Shown here: one piece after another, positions 14,148 to 22,155 of the stretch
Layout of the letters: every line of letters begins with the position of its first letter
Position numbering within the stretch: position 1 is the stretch's first letter
NCBI GenBank assembly: GCA_937890835.1
Contig: CALADF010000031.1
Span: forward strand, 78,117 to 142,116
DNA from: an uncultured bacterium
Lineage (GTDB): Bacteria; Actinomycetota; Coriobacteriia; Coriobacteriales; Eggerthellaceae
Length of the DNA: 64,000 bases
Reading direction: 5' to 3'
Notes under the pieces: model-generated
Databases searched by the model: none
Told to the model about the DNA's origin: nothing
Seen by the model: the letters and a program-made list of their open reading frames with translations, nothing else
Position numbers and translations under genes: made by a program

Positions 14148-15623
14148 TCAGTTGCCCGTGCCCTGATTGCCCACAGCGCCGAAGACCCGCTCGGCGGTCT
14201 CGGCGCCCTCCTTCGCCGCGAGCTCGTCTTTGGTCATCCAGGTTCTCACATAGGGGTCCGCGCCGGTCGCATCGGGGTTCTCCTCCAAATAGCTGAACTC
14301 CATCTCCCCGCTGATCACGTTGGTGCGGTAACCGCCGTTGGTGATGTGCATGCCCTGGACGATGGACTGCGCGAGCATGAGCGCCCTTCCGCTGTCGTCG
14401 GCAACCGCCCATTCCTCATCGGCGTGAAGGGCGTTGTCCGCGACGGCCTTAGAAGCCTGCTCTACCGGGCAGCAGCCGATGAAGCTTCGCACGTAGGCGG
14501 GCGTTGCGCCTTCGGAGGTCGGGGCGCCCTTCACGTCCATTTGGCAGAGGTACCAGCAATACTTCTCTCCGCCGATGGTGAGAAAGCCCACCCGCGCCGT
14601 GGTCGATCCCATCACTCCCTCCTCCTCGTCGCTGAACGTTGCGAGCGCGATGGGCAGGCCGCATGATTCAGCGAGGGCGGCAGCCTGCTCGTCGTCGAGC
14701 AGGGGGAGGGGAAGGTTGTTCACCAGCACGCAGTTGGGCATCGTGGAGTTGAGGAGATCGCCCTCGTCGATGGTGAAAGACGCCATGTCGTAGTACAGCC
14801 CGATGCCGTGAGGGGGCATGACGTCCGCGCCGAACATGACCGAGGCTCCGTCGGCGGTCTCGTCGGCGGGCGTGGAGGCGTACGACTTCGGGTAGTCTTG
14901 CACCTCGACGCTCACCCCGTCATCGCTCAAAGCGGTGAAGGGGGCCGTGTCGTCTGCGGCGCACCCCCAGAAGGCGCCGCTGTCGGGAGACGCGCCCATG
15001 ACGGGGTTCGCCTCGTGCATCGCAAGTCCCTGGCTTTCGAGGAACGCGGGGATGTCGACGGGGTTTTCCATGGAGAGGATCTCCGCCAGCTGAAGGATGT
15101 GCTGCGGATTTCCCTGCGGTTGCGCGGGCTGCTCGTCGGCGACGTCAGCTGCCTGAGTCTCGCCTTCGTCCGTCGCGGGTTCCTGTTGCGACGCTTCGAT
15201 CTGCGGAAGCACGACCTCGGTGTACACCCAAAACGCCGCGTAGGCGACGCCGGAGATCAGCGTGAGCGCAAGCGCTATCAGCAGCACGAGGGGAACGCGG
15301 CGACGGCTGCGGTGCTTGGTCGCTTCCACCGCCGCTTTGAGCGTGTCCGATCCGGGGTCCGTCGTCTCAGCAGGTGCATCGGGTGCGGAAGATGGAGCGC
15401 AGGTGGATTCGGCTTTCGCGTCGGTGGGCGCGGCGACATCCGGGCGCGTCGCGTTCGGGGCGTCTTCGGCGCCGGGCGCTGTCTTGGGGCGCTCCGCTGA
15501 GCAAGGCGCCGCCCCGTTCTCGTCGCGCCCTTCTTCCGGGCGGCTCTCGTCGATCGGCGCGCCGCACTTCGTGCAGAACCTCGCTTCTTCTTCCAACTTG
15601 CTGCCGCATTTCGCGCAGAACAT
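14148..15623 (-). CDS. Membrane-anchored zinc-ribbon protein
   Basis: A 491-residue protein. Residues 1-27 are a zinc ribbon (CAKCGSKLEEEARFCTKCG). Then comes a ~90-residue Ala/Pro/Glu/Asp-rich disordered linker, a single membrane helix near 110-135 (VPLVLLIALALTLISGVAYA) and a ~350-residue C-terminal domain outside the membrane. That domain is acidic and shows no recognised catalytic motif. The topology resembles other cytosolic zinc-ribbon/one-helix/extracellular-domain proteins of Actinobacteria and Firmicutes, whose role is usually unknown; surface sensing or stress response is only a guess. The ATG at 15623 has AGAGGGG before it. It faces the zinc-ribbon gene at 15853 across a spacer with direct repeats, and is likely co-transcribed with 12838-14136. 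Confidence 0.65.
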   Translation of the reverse strand: MFCAKCGSKLEEEARFCTKCGAPIDESRPEEGRDENGAAPCSAERPKTAPGAEDAPNATRPDVAAPTDAKAESTCAPSSAPDAPAETTDPGSDTLKAAVEATKHRSRRRVPLVLLIALALTLISGVAYAAFWVYTEVVLPQIEASQQEPATDEGETQAADVADEQPAQPQGNPQHILQLAEILSMENPVDIPAFLESQGLAMHEANPVMGASPDSGAFWGCAADDTAPFTALSDDGVSVEVQDYPKSYASTPADETADGASVMFGADVMPPHGIGLYYDMASFTIDEGDLLNSTMPNCVLVNNLPLPLLDDEQAAALAESCGLPIALATFSDEEEGVMGSTTARVGFLTIGGEKYCWYLCQMDVKGAPTSEGATPAYVRSFIGCCPVEQASKAVADNALHADEEWAVADDSGRALMLAQSIVQGMHITNGGYRTNVISGEMEFSYLEENPDATGADPYVRTWMTKDELAAKEGAETAERVFGAVGNQGTGN

Positions 15624-15766
15624 GGGCGCCCCTCTTCTTGCGTTTTCGCACGATCGAATCCGATGTTTCGTTGCGATCTATCTTAGGTCTATCCGATGTA
15701 TCGATAAAGGGTTTCTGAAGGGGTCATTTTTTAGCGAGGGAATCAAGGCGGGTAGGATAGACTGTT

Positions 15767-15809
15767 TTTTGGCCCTTTCAAAATACCTTTTTCGGGTTTT
15801 GGCCCTTTC
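15767..15809. repeat. Direct repeat TTTTGGCCCTTTC x2 in divergent spacer
   Basis: TTTTGGCCCTTTC occurs at 15767-15779 and 15797-15809, exactly 30 bp apart (about three helical turns). It lies between the two divergent zinc-ribbon genes, and the second copy ends 43 bp before the ATG at 15853. The phasing suggests a regulator binding two sites on the same face of the helix. Confidence 0.5.
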
Positions 15810-15852
15810 GTAAAATTCTTCTCGTAAAGGAAAGACGATTCGTGAGGAGCCG

Positions 15853-16569
15853 ATGATGAAGTGCGCGAAGTGCCAGGCGGAAAACGAAAGGGAAGCCCTG
15901 TACTGCAAGATGTGCGGTACCTCGATGAGCGGATGCGCGGGCGAGGCCGCTTCGGCGCTCGTCGAGGCGAAGCCCGTGATGCTCGATCCTGTGCCGGAGA
16001 GCGCGCCTGCGGTCGCCGCGGTTGCCGCGACCATCGCAACGTCCTACCCGCATACCGAAAGCGCCGCCGACTTCGCGCGCTACCAGCGCAAGCTCGCCGA
16101 CAAGGCCGAGCAGGTGAGGGACGCCCGGGAGGTGGCCGCGCTGAACGCCGCAGACCATGAGGTGTATCGGAGGCGCCGGAGGAACTGCCTTGTCGTCGGC
16201 ATCGTTCTCGTGGTGCTGTTCGCCATGATGTATCCGTCATGGACCGGATCGTTCGCGGTGGGCGTGGGGGAAGACCCTATGCGCTCTCTCGCTTCCCACG
16301 CCGTATTGTTCTCGCTCGGCGCGTTCAACGCCTTCTTCTTCCCGTTCGGGTTCACGCCGATCAAGAACTTCATCGTGAACAACGGTTTCTTCGTCGTCGC
16401 GGGTTGGCTGTTCCTCGCCCTGGCGGCTTTGCTGCTCGTCATGCTGTCTATGCTGTTCGGCGTTCCCTACGCGATTTGGCTCAGCTGGAAAGTGCGGAAG
16501 AGCCGCAAGGCGACCGAGGAGGCGGTGGAGTTCGCCCAGGTGGCCGAACTCGAATACCAGCATATGTAG
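15853..16569 (+). CDS. Small zinc-ribbon membrane protein
   Basis: A 238-residue protein starting with a zinc ribbon (MMKCAKCQAENEREALYCKM, then C). A flexible Ala-rich linker and a charged helix (YQRKLADKAEQVRDAREVAA) follow. Three hydrophobic segments lie near 115-130, 150-170 and 182-210, and the C-tail is Lys/Glu-rich. The middle block 'GFTPIKNFIVNNGFFVVAGW' suggests an integral membrane domain of unknown function. It is divergent from the other zinc-ribbon gene and probably shares its control. A start at the second Met (15856) is also possible; GTGAGGAG lies before both. Confidence 0.6.
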   Translation: MMKCAKCQAENEREALYCKMCGTSMSGCAGEAASALVEAKPVMLDPVPESAPAVAAVAATIATSYPHTESAADFARYQRKLADKAEQVRDAREVAALNAADHEVYRRRRRNCLVVGIVLVVLFAMMYPSWTGSFAVGVGEDPMRSLASHAVLFSLGAFNAFFFPFGFTPIKNFIVNNGFFVVAGWLFLALAALLLVMLSMLFGVPYAIWLSWKVRKSRKATEEAVEFAQVAELEYQHM

Positions 16570-16598
16570 CACGGCGGGCGCATGATCGCCTGCTTCGA

Positions 16599-16604
16599 TA
16601 TAAT
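16599..16604 (+). promoter_or_regulatory. Consensus -10 placed for a leaderless transcript
   Basis: TATAAT ends 7 bases before the ATG at 16612, so transcription is predicted to begin at or next to the A of the start codon. There is no ribosome-binding sequence in front of this ATG. The -35 region is not recognisable. Confidence 0.5.
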
Positions 16605-16611
16605 GACGCCT

Positions 16612-17955
16612 ATGAAAACTTTGGCGATCATAGGAGGCGGCGCGTCTGGTTTGGCGGCCGCCGTAGCTGCGGGCGAGAAGCTCGCGTGCATGGGGCGCGA
16701 GCAGCGCTTCGAGAAGGTGCGCGTCGTGGTGTACGAGGCGGACGACCGCGTGGGAAGGACCATCCTTGCCACGGGAAACGGCCGCTGCAATTTTTCCAAC
16801 GAAGACGTGCGTGCGAGCCTGTACCACAACGCCGATTTCGTGGGGTCGGCGCTTCTCGACTTCGAAATTCGCGCTTGTTCTGAAGTGACGTCGCAGCGCA
16901 AGAGGTCGACGTCCTACGGCTCCGGCGTGCTCGGGTTCTTCTCCGATTGCGGCCTGTGTTGGCGCGGCGAGAGCGAGGGACGGCTGTATCCGCTGGCGAA
17001 CAAGGCGACCTCGGTGCTCGAGGTGTTGCGCGCCGCAGCCGCTGCTGTCGGCGTCGAGGAGCGCTGCGATGCTCGCGTGGACGCGCTCGAGCCGCCGCGC
17101 AAGCCGGGATCGCGCTACACCTTGCGCTTGCATGACGGGAGCTTCGAGCGTGCCGACGCCGTCATCTTGGCGACGGGCGGGAAAAGCGCGATTCGCTTAC
17201 CCGCGCAGCTTCCCTGGATCGAGCCGCGTCCCGTTCTTGGGCCGCTTGCGACCGACACACAGCTGGTCAAGCAGCTCGATAACATCCGCGTGAAGGCGGC
17301 GCTCGAGCTTCGCCGTGCGGGCAAGCGAATCGCGCGGGAGGAAGGCGAGGTGCTCTTCCGCAAGTACGGCGTCTCGGGTATCGCGGTGTTCAACCTGTCG
17401 CGCTTCGCGCAGTCGGGCGACGTGTTGGCGGTCGATTTCATCCCGTGGATTCGCGCGGTCGACATGGAATCGTTTCTCAACAGACGGCGCAAGTTGCTGC
17501 GTCCGCACGCAAACGATCCCCTGACATGCGGCGATATGCTGCGTGGAATGGTGTTACCGCAGGTGGCGCACGTGCTGTTGGAAAGCGCGGGTCTCTCCGA
17601 GCGCACGCGCTACGAGCGCGGACATGTGGCCGTTCTGGTCGATCTGCTGAAGGGCTTCGAGCTTCACGTGGAGGGCATAGGCGACGCACGCCAGTGCCAG
17701 GTGCATCGCGGGGGCGTCGGCGTGTCCGCGCTCGATTCTCGCACCATGGAGGCGCGTGAGCTGCCGGGTTTGTACGTGACGGGCGAGCTGGCCGACGTCG
17801 ACGCGCCCTGCGGTGGCTACAACCTGCACTGGGCGTGGGCGAGCGGTTTGCTTGCAGGGTGGAGCGCGGCGGAGCTGCTGACCGGCGTGGTCGGCTTCAC
17901 GGACGATTGCGGGTCCGATGCACACCGCGAGATTCAGAACGGCGGTGCGCGATGA
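16612..17955 (+). CDS. HI0933-family FAD-dependent oxidoreductase
   Basis: A 447-residue flavoprotein of the HI0933/YhiN group. It has the dinucleotide motif IIGGGASGLAAAVAA at residues 4-18, 'DRVGRTILATGNGRCNFSN' near 50 (the typical family segment), 'VILATGGKSA' near 180, and the C-terminal GELADVDAPCGGYNLHWAWASG near 400. The reaction is unknown for most of the family. The start at 16612 gives the normal N-terminus right at the Rossmann strand; two upstream in-frame ATGs lie before or inside the predicted -10. The stop overlaps the next flavoprotein start by 4 bp (ATGA), so the two are translationally coupled. Confidence 0.85.
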   Translation: MKTLAIIGGGASGLAAAVAAGEKLACMGREQRFEKVRVVVYEADDRVGRTILATGNGRCNFSNEDVRASLYHNADFVGSALLDFEIRACSEVTSQRKRSTSYGSGVLGFFSDCGLCWRGESEGRLYPLANKATSVLEVLRAAAAAVGVEERCDARVDALEPPRKPGSRYTLRLHDGSFERADAVILATGGKSAIRLPAQLPWIEPRPVLGPLATDTQLVKQLDNIRVKAALELRRAGKRIAREEGEVLFRKYGVSGIAVFNLSRFAQSGDVLAVDFIPWIRAVDMESFLNRRRKLLRPHANDPLTCGDMLRGMVLPQVAHVLLESAGLSERTRYERGHVAVLVDLLKGFELHVEGIGDARQCQVHRGGVGVSALDSRTMEARELPGLYVTGELADVDAPCGGYNLHWAWASGLLAGWSAAELLTGVVGFTDDCGSDAHREIQNGGAR

Positions 17956-19739
17956 TCGAGGTTTCGAACGTTCCCGTGTCGTTGGACGCGGCGCTGCCCG
18001 AGCACGGCGACATGCTGCGTCGTGAGGTCGCGCGCGCCCTCGGCGTGAAGCTGCGTGCGGTCGGGAGCGTCGTCGCGCTCAAGCGCAGCGTCGATGCGCG
18101 GAAGAAGAGCAACGTCCATTTCGTCATGACGTGCGCGGTCGAGCTGAGCGATGGGTGCGAGCCGCGCCCCGTGCGCGGCGTGAGCGTGAAGGATCACGCG
18201 CCGCGCGCGTCGCTTGCCGTGCCCGATGCGTCCGCGGTCTTCGCCGCTTCCGGCGAGCCGCGTCCTGTGGTCGTTGGAGCCGGGCCTGCGGGTTTGTTCG
18301 CCGCGCTGTATCTGGCCCGTGCGGGCATGCGCCCGATCGTCGTCGAGCGCGGTGCCGCGGTCGACGAGCGCGTTGCCGCCGTAGCGGCGTTCGACGCGGG
18401 CGGACCTCTTGACGTGCGCACGAACATCCAGTTCGGCGAAGGCGGTGCGGGCACGTTCTCGGACGGGAAGTTGAACACGGGCACGAAAAGCCCCCATATC
18501 CGTCACGTGCTCGAGACGTTCGTGGAGGCGGGCGCGCCCGTCGATATCCTTGTCGACGCCAAGCCCCACATCGGGACCGACGAGCTGGTGGGCGTGGTAC
18601 GCAACTTCCGCAGGATGATCATCGATGCCGGGGGAGAGGTCCGCTTCCTCATGCAGTTGGCGGACGTGGAGCTGGCCGGTTGCGAAGGCGGCGGCGATGC
18701 CGCAATGCTGCGTGCGGGCGGCTCCGAAGGCGAGCGACCCCGGTTCCGCGTGAAGGCGGTCGTTTTGCGTGACGAGCGCAGCGGCGTTGAGGAGCGCATC
18801 CCGGCGACGCGTGTCGTGCTCGCCTGCGGTCATTCCGCGCGCGACACGTTCGAGATGGTGCGCGATGCGGGGCTTCTCATGGAGCGCAAACCCTTTGCCG
18901 TCGGCGTGCGCATCGAGCATCCGCAAAAGATGATCGATTGTGCGCAGTACGGCGCGTCGGCGGGGCACCCCGCGCTCGGAGCTGCCGATTACAAGCTGGC
19001 GGTGCATACCCGTTCGGGCAGGGGCGTGTACACGTTTTGCATGTGCCCCGGCGGTGAGGTGGTCGCTGCGGCCAGCGAGGAGGGCGGCGTGTGCGTGAAC
19101 GGCATGAGCCGTCATGCGCGTGCGGGCGAAAACGCCAACAGCGCGCTTCTCGTGGGCGTCGAGCCCGCCGATCTACCCGGTGACGACGTGCTCGCAGGCG
19201 TCGCGCTCCAGCGGCAGATCGAGCACGCGGCGTTTGCCGCAGGTCGTGCGTGCGGGGCGGCTGACTACACGGCTCCCGCCCAGACCGTGGGCGATTTTCT
19301 TTCGGGCCGAAGCGGCGGTGCGAGCACGCTTGTGACCCCGACTTACCCGCGCGGAGTTGCGTGGACCGATCTGCACGAGTGCCTGCCCGCGTTCGTGACC
19401 GGGGCCATGGAGGAGGGCCTTCCTCTGCTCGACCGCAAGCTGCGCGGTTTCGCGCACCCCGAGGCCGTGCTCACCGGCGTCGAGGCGCGTAGCTCCTCGC
19501 CGGTGCGCATCGTGCGCGACGAGGCGTTTCAGGCTTGTATGGCGACGGCGGGCGAAGCCGCGCTCGATGCGGCTGCCAAGAAGGAGGCGCCCCGTGTGGA
19601 GGGGTTGTATCCGTGCGGCGAGGGGGCAGGCTATGCGGGGGGCATCACGAGCGCCGCGGTCGACGGGTTGCGCGTGGCCGAATCCATAGCGGCCGATTTT
19701 CTCGCGTCGCAAGCTGCTTGCGGGGAAGGCGATCGTTGA
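17952..19739 (+). CDS. FAD-dependent dehydrogenase-like protein
   Basis: A 595-residue flavoprotein of the widespread 'NAD(P)/FAD-dependent oxidoreductase, YcgR-like/DUF' group. It has an N-terminal ~95-residue alpha/beta domain, then VVVGAGPAGLFAALYLARAG with ERG downstream as the FAD-binding fold. The central segment 'QFGEGGAGTFSDGKLNTG' and 'YTFCMCPGGEVVAA' follow, and the C-terminal 'YPCGEGAGYAGGITSAAVDG' closes the FAD site. Its substrate is not known. It overlaps the upstream flavoprotein by ATGA, and its own stop (TGA) overlaps the next ATG by one base, making a three-gene operon. Confidence 0.82.
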   Translation: MIEVSNVPVSLDAALPEHGDMLRREVARALGVKLRAVGSVVALKRSVDARKKSNVHFVMTCAVELSDGCEPRPVRGVSVKDHAPRASLAVPDASAVFAASGEPRPVVVGAGPAGLFAALYLARAGMRPIVVERGAAVDERVAAVAAFDAGGPLDVRTNIQFGEGGAGTFSDGKLNTGTKSPHIRHVLETFVEAGAPVDILVDAKPHIGTDELVGVVRNFRRMIIDAGGEVRFLMQLADVELAGCEGGGDAAMLRAGGSEGERPRFRVKAVVLRDERSGVEERIPATRVVLACGHSARDTFEMVRDAGLLMERKPFAVGVRIEHPQKMIDCAQYGASAGHPALGAADYKLAVHTRSGRGVYTFCMCPGGEVVAAASEEGGVCVNGMSRHARAGENANSALLVGVEPADLPGDDVLAGVALQRQIEHAAFAAGRACGAADYTAPAQTVGDFLSGRSGGASTLVTPTYPRGVAWTDLHECLPAFVTGAMEEGLPLLDRKLRGFAHPEAVLTGVEARSSSPVRIVRDEAFQACMATAGEAALDAAAKKEAPRVEGLYPCGEGAGYAGGITSAAVDGLRVAESIAADFLASQAACGEGDR

Positions 19740-20212
19740 TGGGCGAGTTCTCGGAAGGCGTGTTCGAGCAGGTTCGGCGCATCCCTCGGGGAAAGTGCGC
19801 TACCTACGGGCAGATCGCTCGCCTTATGGGGCGGCCCCGCTCGGCGCGCTACGTCGGCTACGCCCTGCGGTCGAATCCCGCTCCCGGCGCCGATGCCGGC
19901 GACATACCCTGTCATCGCGTCGTTTTTAAAGACGGCAGTTTGTGCCGGGGCTTCGCGTTCGGCGGGCCTGAGGTTCAGCGGGCCATGCTTGTCGAGGAGG
20001 GTGTGGCTTTTCTCGAGGACGGTCGGGTCGATCTCTCTTTGTGCGCATGGGACCCGGCGAAAGACGACGCCCTGCTTGGCCCGCCGCCCGGTTTCGACTG
20101 GGAAAGAGAGCTGGGGGATAGGGAGGAGCAGGCGCCTGGGAGACGGCCGCGCGAGCACCGCGCGAGTGTCGGCGCCCCGGCAGCAGCCTCGACCTTTTCC
20201 GCTCTCCGTTGA
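19739..20212 (+). CDS. MGMT-family protein with intact alkyl-acceptor cysteine
   Basis: A 157-residue protein. Residues 1-~100 match the DNA-binding/active-site domain of O6-alkylguanine-DNA alkyltransferases: 'VRRIPRGKCATYGQIARLMG', then 'ARYVGYALRSNP' with the Arg finger, then IPCHRVV with the acceptor Cys. Because the Cys is present, it is not an Atl (alkyltransferase-like) protein, which has Trp there. The usual Ogt N-terminal domain is missing, and a Pro/Arg-rich C-terminal tail of ~50 residues takes its place at the other end. The likely role is repair of alkylated guanine. It is the last gene of the flavoprotein operon, linked by TGATG. Confidence 0.75.
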   Translation: MGEFSEGVFEQVRRIPRGKCATYGQIARLMGRPRSARYVGYALRSNPAPGADAGDIPCHRVVFKDGSLCRGFAFGGPEVQRAMLVEEGVAFLEDGRVDLSLCAWDPAKDDALLGPPPGFDWERELGDREEQAPGRRPREHRASVGAPAAASTFSALR

Positions 20213-20307
20213 ACCCTGCGCGTCCGTGTGCTCTCTTCGCGTTGCCTCCTCGCGCGGCGCCTTCGCCTCTTTCCCTTCTCGCCCTTCCGTTTTCCCATCG
20301 CGCCCTG

Positions 20308-20319
20308 CGCGATATCGCG
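20308..20319. promoter_or_regulatory. 12-bp palindrome upstream of tsaC
   Basis: CGCGATATCGCG is a perfect palindrome in the 262-bp gap between the MGMT gene and tsaC. It could be an operator. The rest of the gap is pyrimidine-rich without a recognisable gene; a poor promoter-like TTGCGG lies at 20354. Confidence 0.25.
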
Positions 20320-20474
20320 GAAGCTCTATGTAAAGCCGTGCTTACATGATTTGTTGCGGTATCATTCGTTTTGTGATAACTGTATTTCATCATGTGATTC
20401 GATGGCGCGAAGGGGAGACGTCGCGCCGTGCGAGATGCGGGGGACGTCTCGCAGTCGTGAAAGAGGGGTGCTGC

Positions 20475-21104
20475 GTGGGCTGTCGCCACGACCAAGCGAT
20501 CGACCGTGCTGCCTGCGCGCTGAAGCGGGGAGAAGCGGTGATCTTCCCCACCGACACGGTCTATGGAGTCGGCGTCGCGGTGCGCTACGTCGACGCTCCG
20601 GCTCGGTTGTTTGAGTTGAAACGCCGAGACGAGGGAAAGCCCGTCGCGTGGTTGGTCGGCTCTCTTGATGATCTGAGCCGCTACGGGCGCAACGTCGCTC
20701 CCTATGCGGTTTCCTTGGCGCAGGCGTTTTGGCCGGGCGCGCTCACGTTGGTCGTCGAGGCGTCGAAGGAGGTCCCCGAAGCCTACCGCTCGAAGGAGGG
20801 CGCCATCGGGTTGCGCATGCCCGCGAGCGAGACGGCGCTCGGGCTGGCGCGCGCGACGGCGTCGCCTTTGGCCGCCACATCCGCTAATTTCTCGGGAAGC
20901 CCCGCGCCGAAAAGCCACGAGGATCTCGATCCAGCGTTCTCCTCGCAGGTCGGCTGCGTTCTCGTTGACGAGATGGCGGAAAGCGGCGTGGCCTCGACGG
21001 TTCTCGATTGCAGAGGGAGCAGCCCCGTCATCATCCGCGTCGGCTCCATTGGGGAAGCCGACATCGACGCGGTTCTTTCGACCTTGCGGTCGGACGAGGG
21101 TTAG
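20475..21104 (+). CDS. tsaC: L-threonylcarbamoyladenylate synthase
   Basis: Makes threonylcarbamoyl-AMP from threonine, bicarbonate and ATP for the t6A37 modification of ANN-decoding tRNAs. The 209-residue protein shows the YrdC/Sua5 fold landmarks: 'VIFPTDTVYGVGV' near residue 22, 'KRRDEGKPVAWLV' (substrate lysine region), 'WPGALTLVVEAS' and 'PLAATSANFSGS'. Its length fits the short TsaC type and not the long Sua5 type with an extra C-terminal domain. The GTG at 20475 is preferred because AGAGGGG lies 6 bases before it; a GTG 18 bp upstream and a longer ATG form have no ribosome site. It is followed directly by a terminator that begins at the stop codon. Confidence 0.85.
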   Translation: MGCRHDQAIDRAACALKRGEAVIFPTDTVYGVGVAVRYVDAPARLFELKRRDEGKPVAWLVGSLDDLSRYGRNVAPYAVSLAQAFWPGALTLVVEASKEVPEAYRSKEGAIGLRMPASETALGLARATASPLAATSANFSGSPAPKSHEDLDPAFSSQVGCVLVDEMAESGVASTVLDCRGSSPVIIRVGSIGEADIDAVLSTLRSDEG

Positions 21105-21132
21105 GGCGCGACGGTCTGGCGCCTTTTAGTTT
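21103..21132 (+). terminator. Probable terminator at the end of tsaC
   Basis: Seven-pair stem AGGGCGC / GCGCCTT (21103-21109 with 21119-21125) with one G-T pair, then TTAGTTTC. The stem starts within the tsaC stop codon. It is of modest strength. Confidence 0.5.
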
Positions 21133-21172
21133 CATCTATGGTTGCACTGACGGTTTTAGGAAGGGGTCGGGT

Positions 21173-22138
21173 ATGCCGGAATCCGTTGAGCGCCAAACGT
21201 TGGGGTTTTCTTCCAAGGACGGGAAGAGCCAGATCAAGGGGTTGATGTGGCAGCCTGCGGGCACGACGGCGTCGTCCCCTCGGGGGATCGTCCAGATCGT
21301 GCACGGAATGTCCGAGCACATCGGGCGCTACGATGAATTCGCCCGTTTTCTCGCACAGCGCGGCTTCGTCGTCTGCGGGCACGATCATATCGGGCATGGC
21401 AAGAGCGCCCCGCGCGCCGAGGACAGAGGCCACATGCCCGTCGACGTCGGCGCCGACATCCTCGTCGAGGACGTCGGTTCGATGCGCTCGGTCATGGGCT
21501 CGCGTTTCGCGCGAAGCGTGCCGTACTTTATCTTCGGCCATTCGATGGGCAGCTTCGTCGTGCGCAATTACCTGACCAGATACGGCGCGGGTCTTTCGGG
21601 CGCCATCATATGCGGAACGGGGAACAAGCCCCGCGTGGTGGCGCGTTTCGGGAACCGCGTCGCGCGCTCCCTCGCCGACAAGAAGGGCGAGCGTTACGTC
21701 AGCCCGTTTCTCCACTCGCTCGCCGACGGGGCGTACGGGAAAGCCGTTCGCAACGCCCGCACCTCCTTCGATTGGCTATCCTACGACGAGGCGAACGTCG
21801 ATGCTTACATCGCCGACGAGATGTGCGGCTGCCCGTTCACGGTGGGGGCTTACGCGTCGTTGTTCTCCTTGGTCGAGCGCGCCGCACGGCTCGATCTGGC
21901 CATGGGCGTGCCGAAGGATCTGCCGATGTTCTACATCGCCGGAGCCGAGGACCCCGTCGGCGATAACGGGGACGGGGTGCGCGATGCCATCGAGGTCATG
22001 CGTGCGGCGGGCGTCGCCGATATCAAGATCAAACTATACGAGGGAATGCGGCACGAGATTCTCAACGAAACCGGCCGCGACCAAGTGTTCGAGGACGTGC
22101 TCGAATGGCTCGAGGGCCACGGGGCGCGAAAGGCTTAG
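21173..22138 (+). CDS. Alpha/beta hydrolase, monoacylglycerol-lipase-like
   Basis: A 321-residue serine hydrolase of the Hydrolase_4 group (lysophospholipase/monoglyceride lipase). The oxyanion region is 'IVHGMSEHIGRYDEFARFLA', the nucleophile elbow is GHSMGSF (about residue 125), the catalytic Asp lies in 'YIAGAEDPVGDNG' and the His in 'YEGMRHEILNE'. No signal peptide is seen. It would release free glycerol or fatty acids from monoacylglycerols or lysolipids. The next gene, glpK, starts 17 bp downstream, so glycerol released here could be fed straight into glycerol-3-phosphate. The ATG at 21173 is preceded by AGGAAGGGG. Confidence 0.82.
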   Translation: MPESVERQTLGFSSKDGKSQIKGLMWQPAGTTASSPRGIVQIVHGMSEHIGRYDEFARFLAQRGFVVCGHDHIGHGKSAPRAEDRGHMPVDVGADILVEDVGSMRSVMGSRFARSVPYFIFGHSMGSFVVRNYLTRYGAGLSGAIICGTGNKPRVVARFGNRVARSLADKKGERYVSPFLHSLADGAYGKAVRNARTSFDWLSYDEANVDAYIADEMCGCPFTVGAYASLFSLVERAARLDLAMGVPKDLPMFYIAGAEDPVGDNGDGVRDAIEVMRAAGVADIKIKLYEGMRHEILNETGRDQVFEDVLEWLEGHGARKA

Positions 22139-22155
22139 CGGAAGGGGATCGTCTC

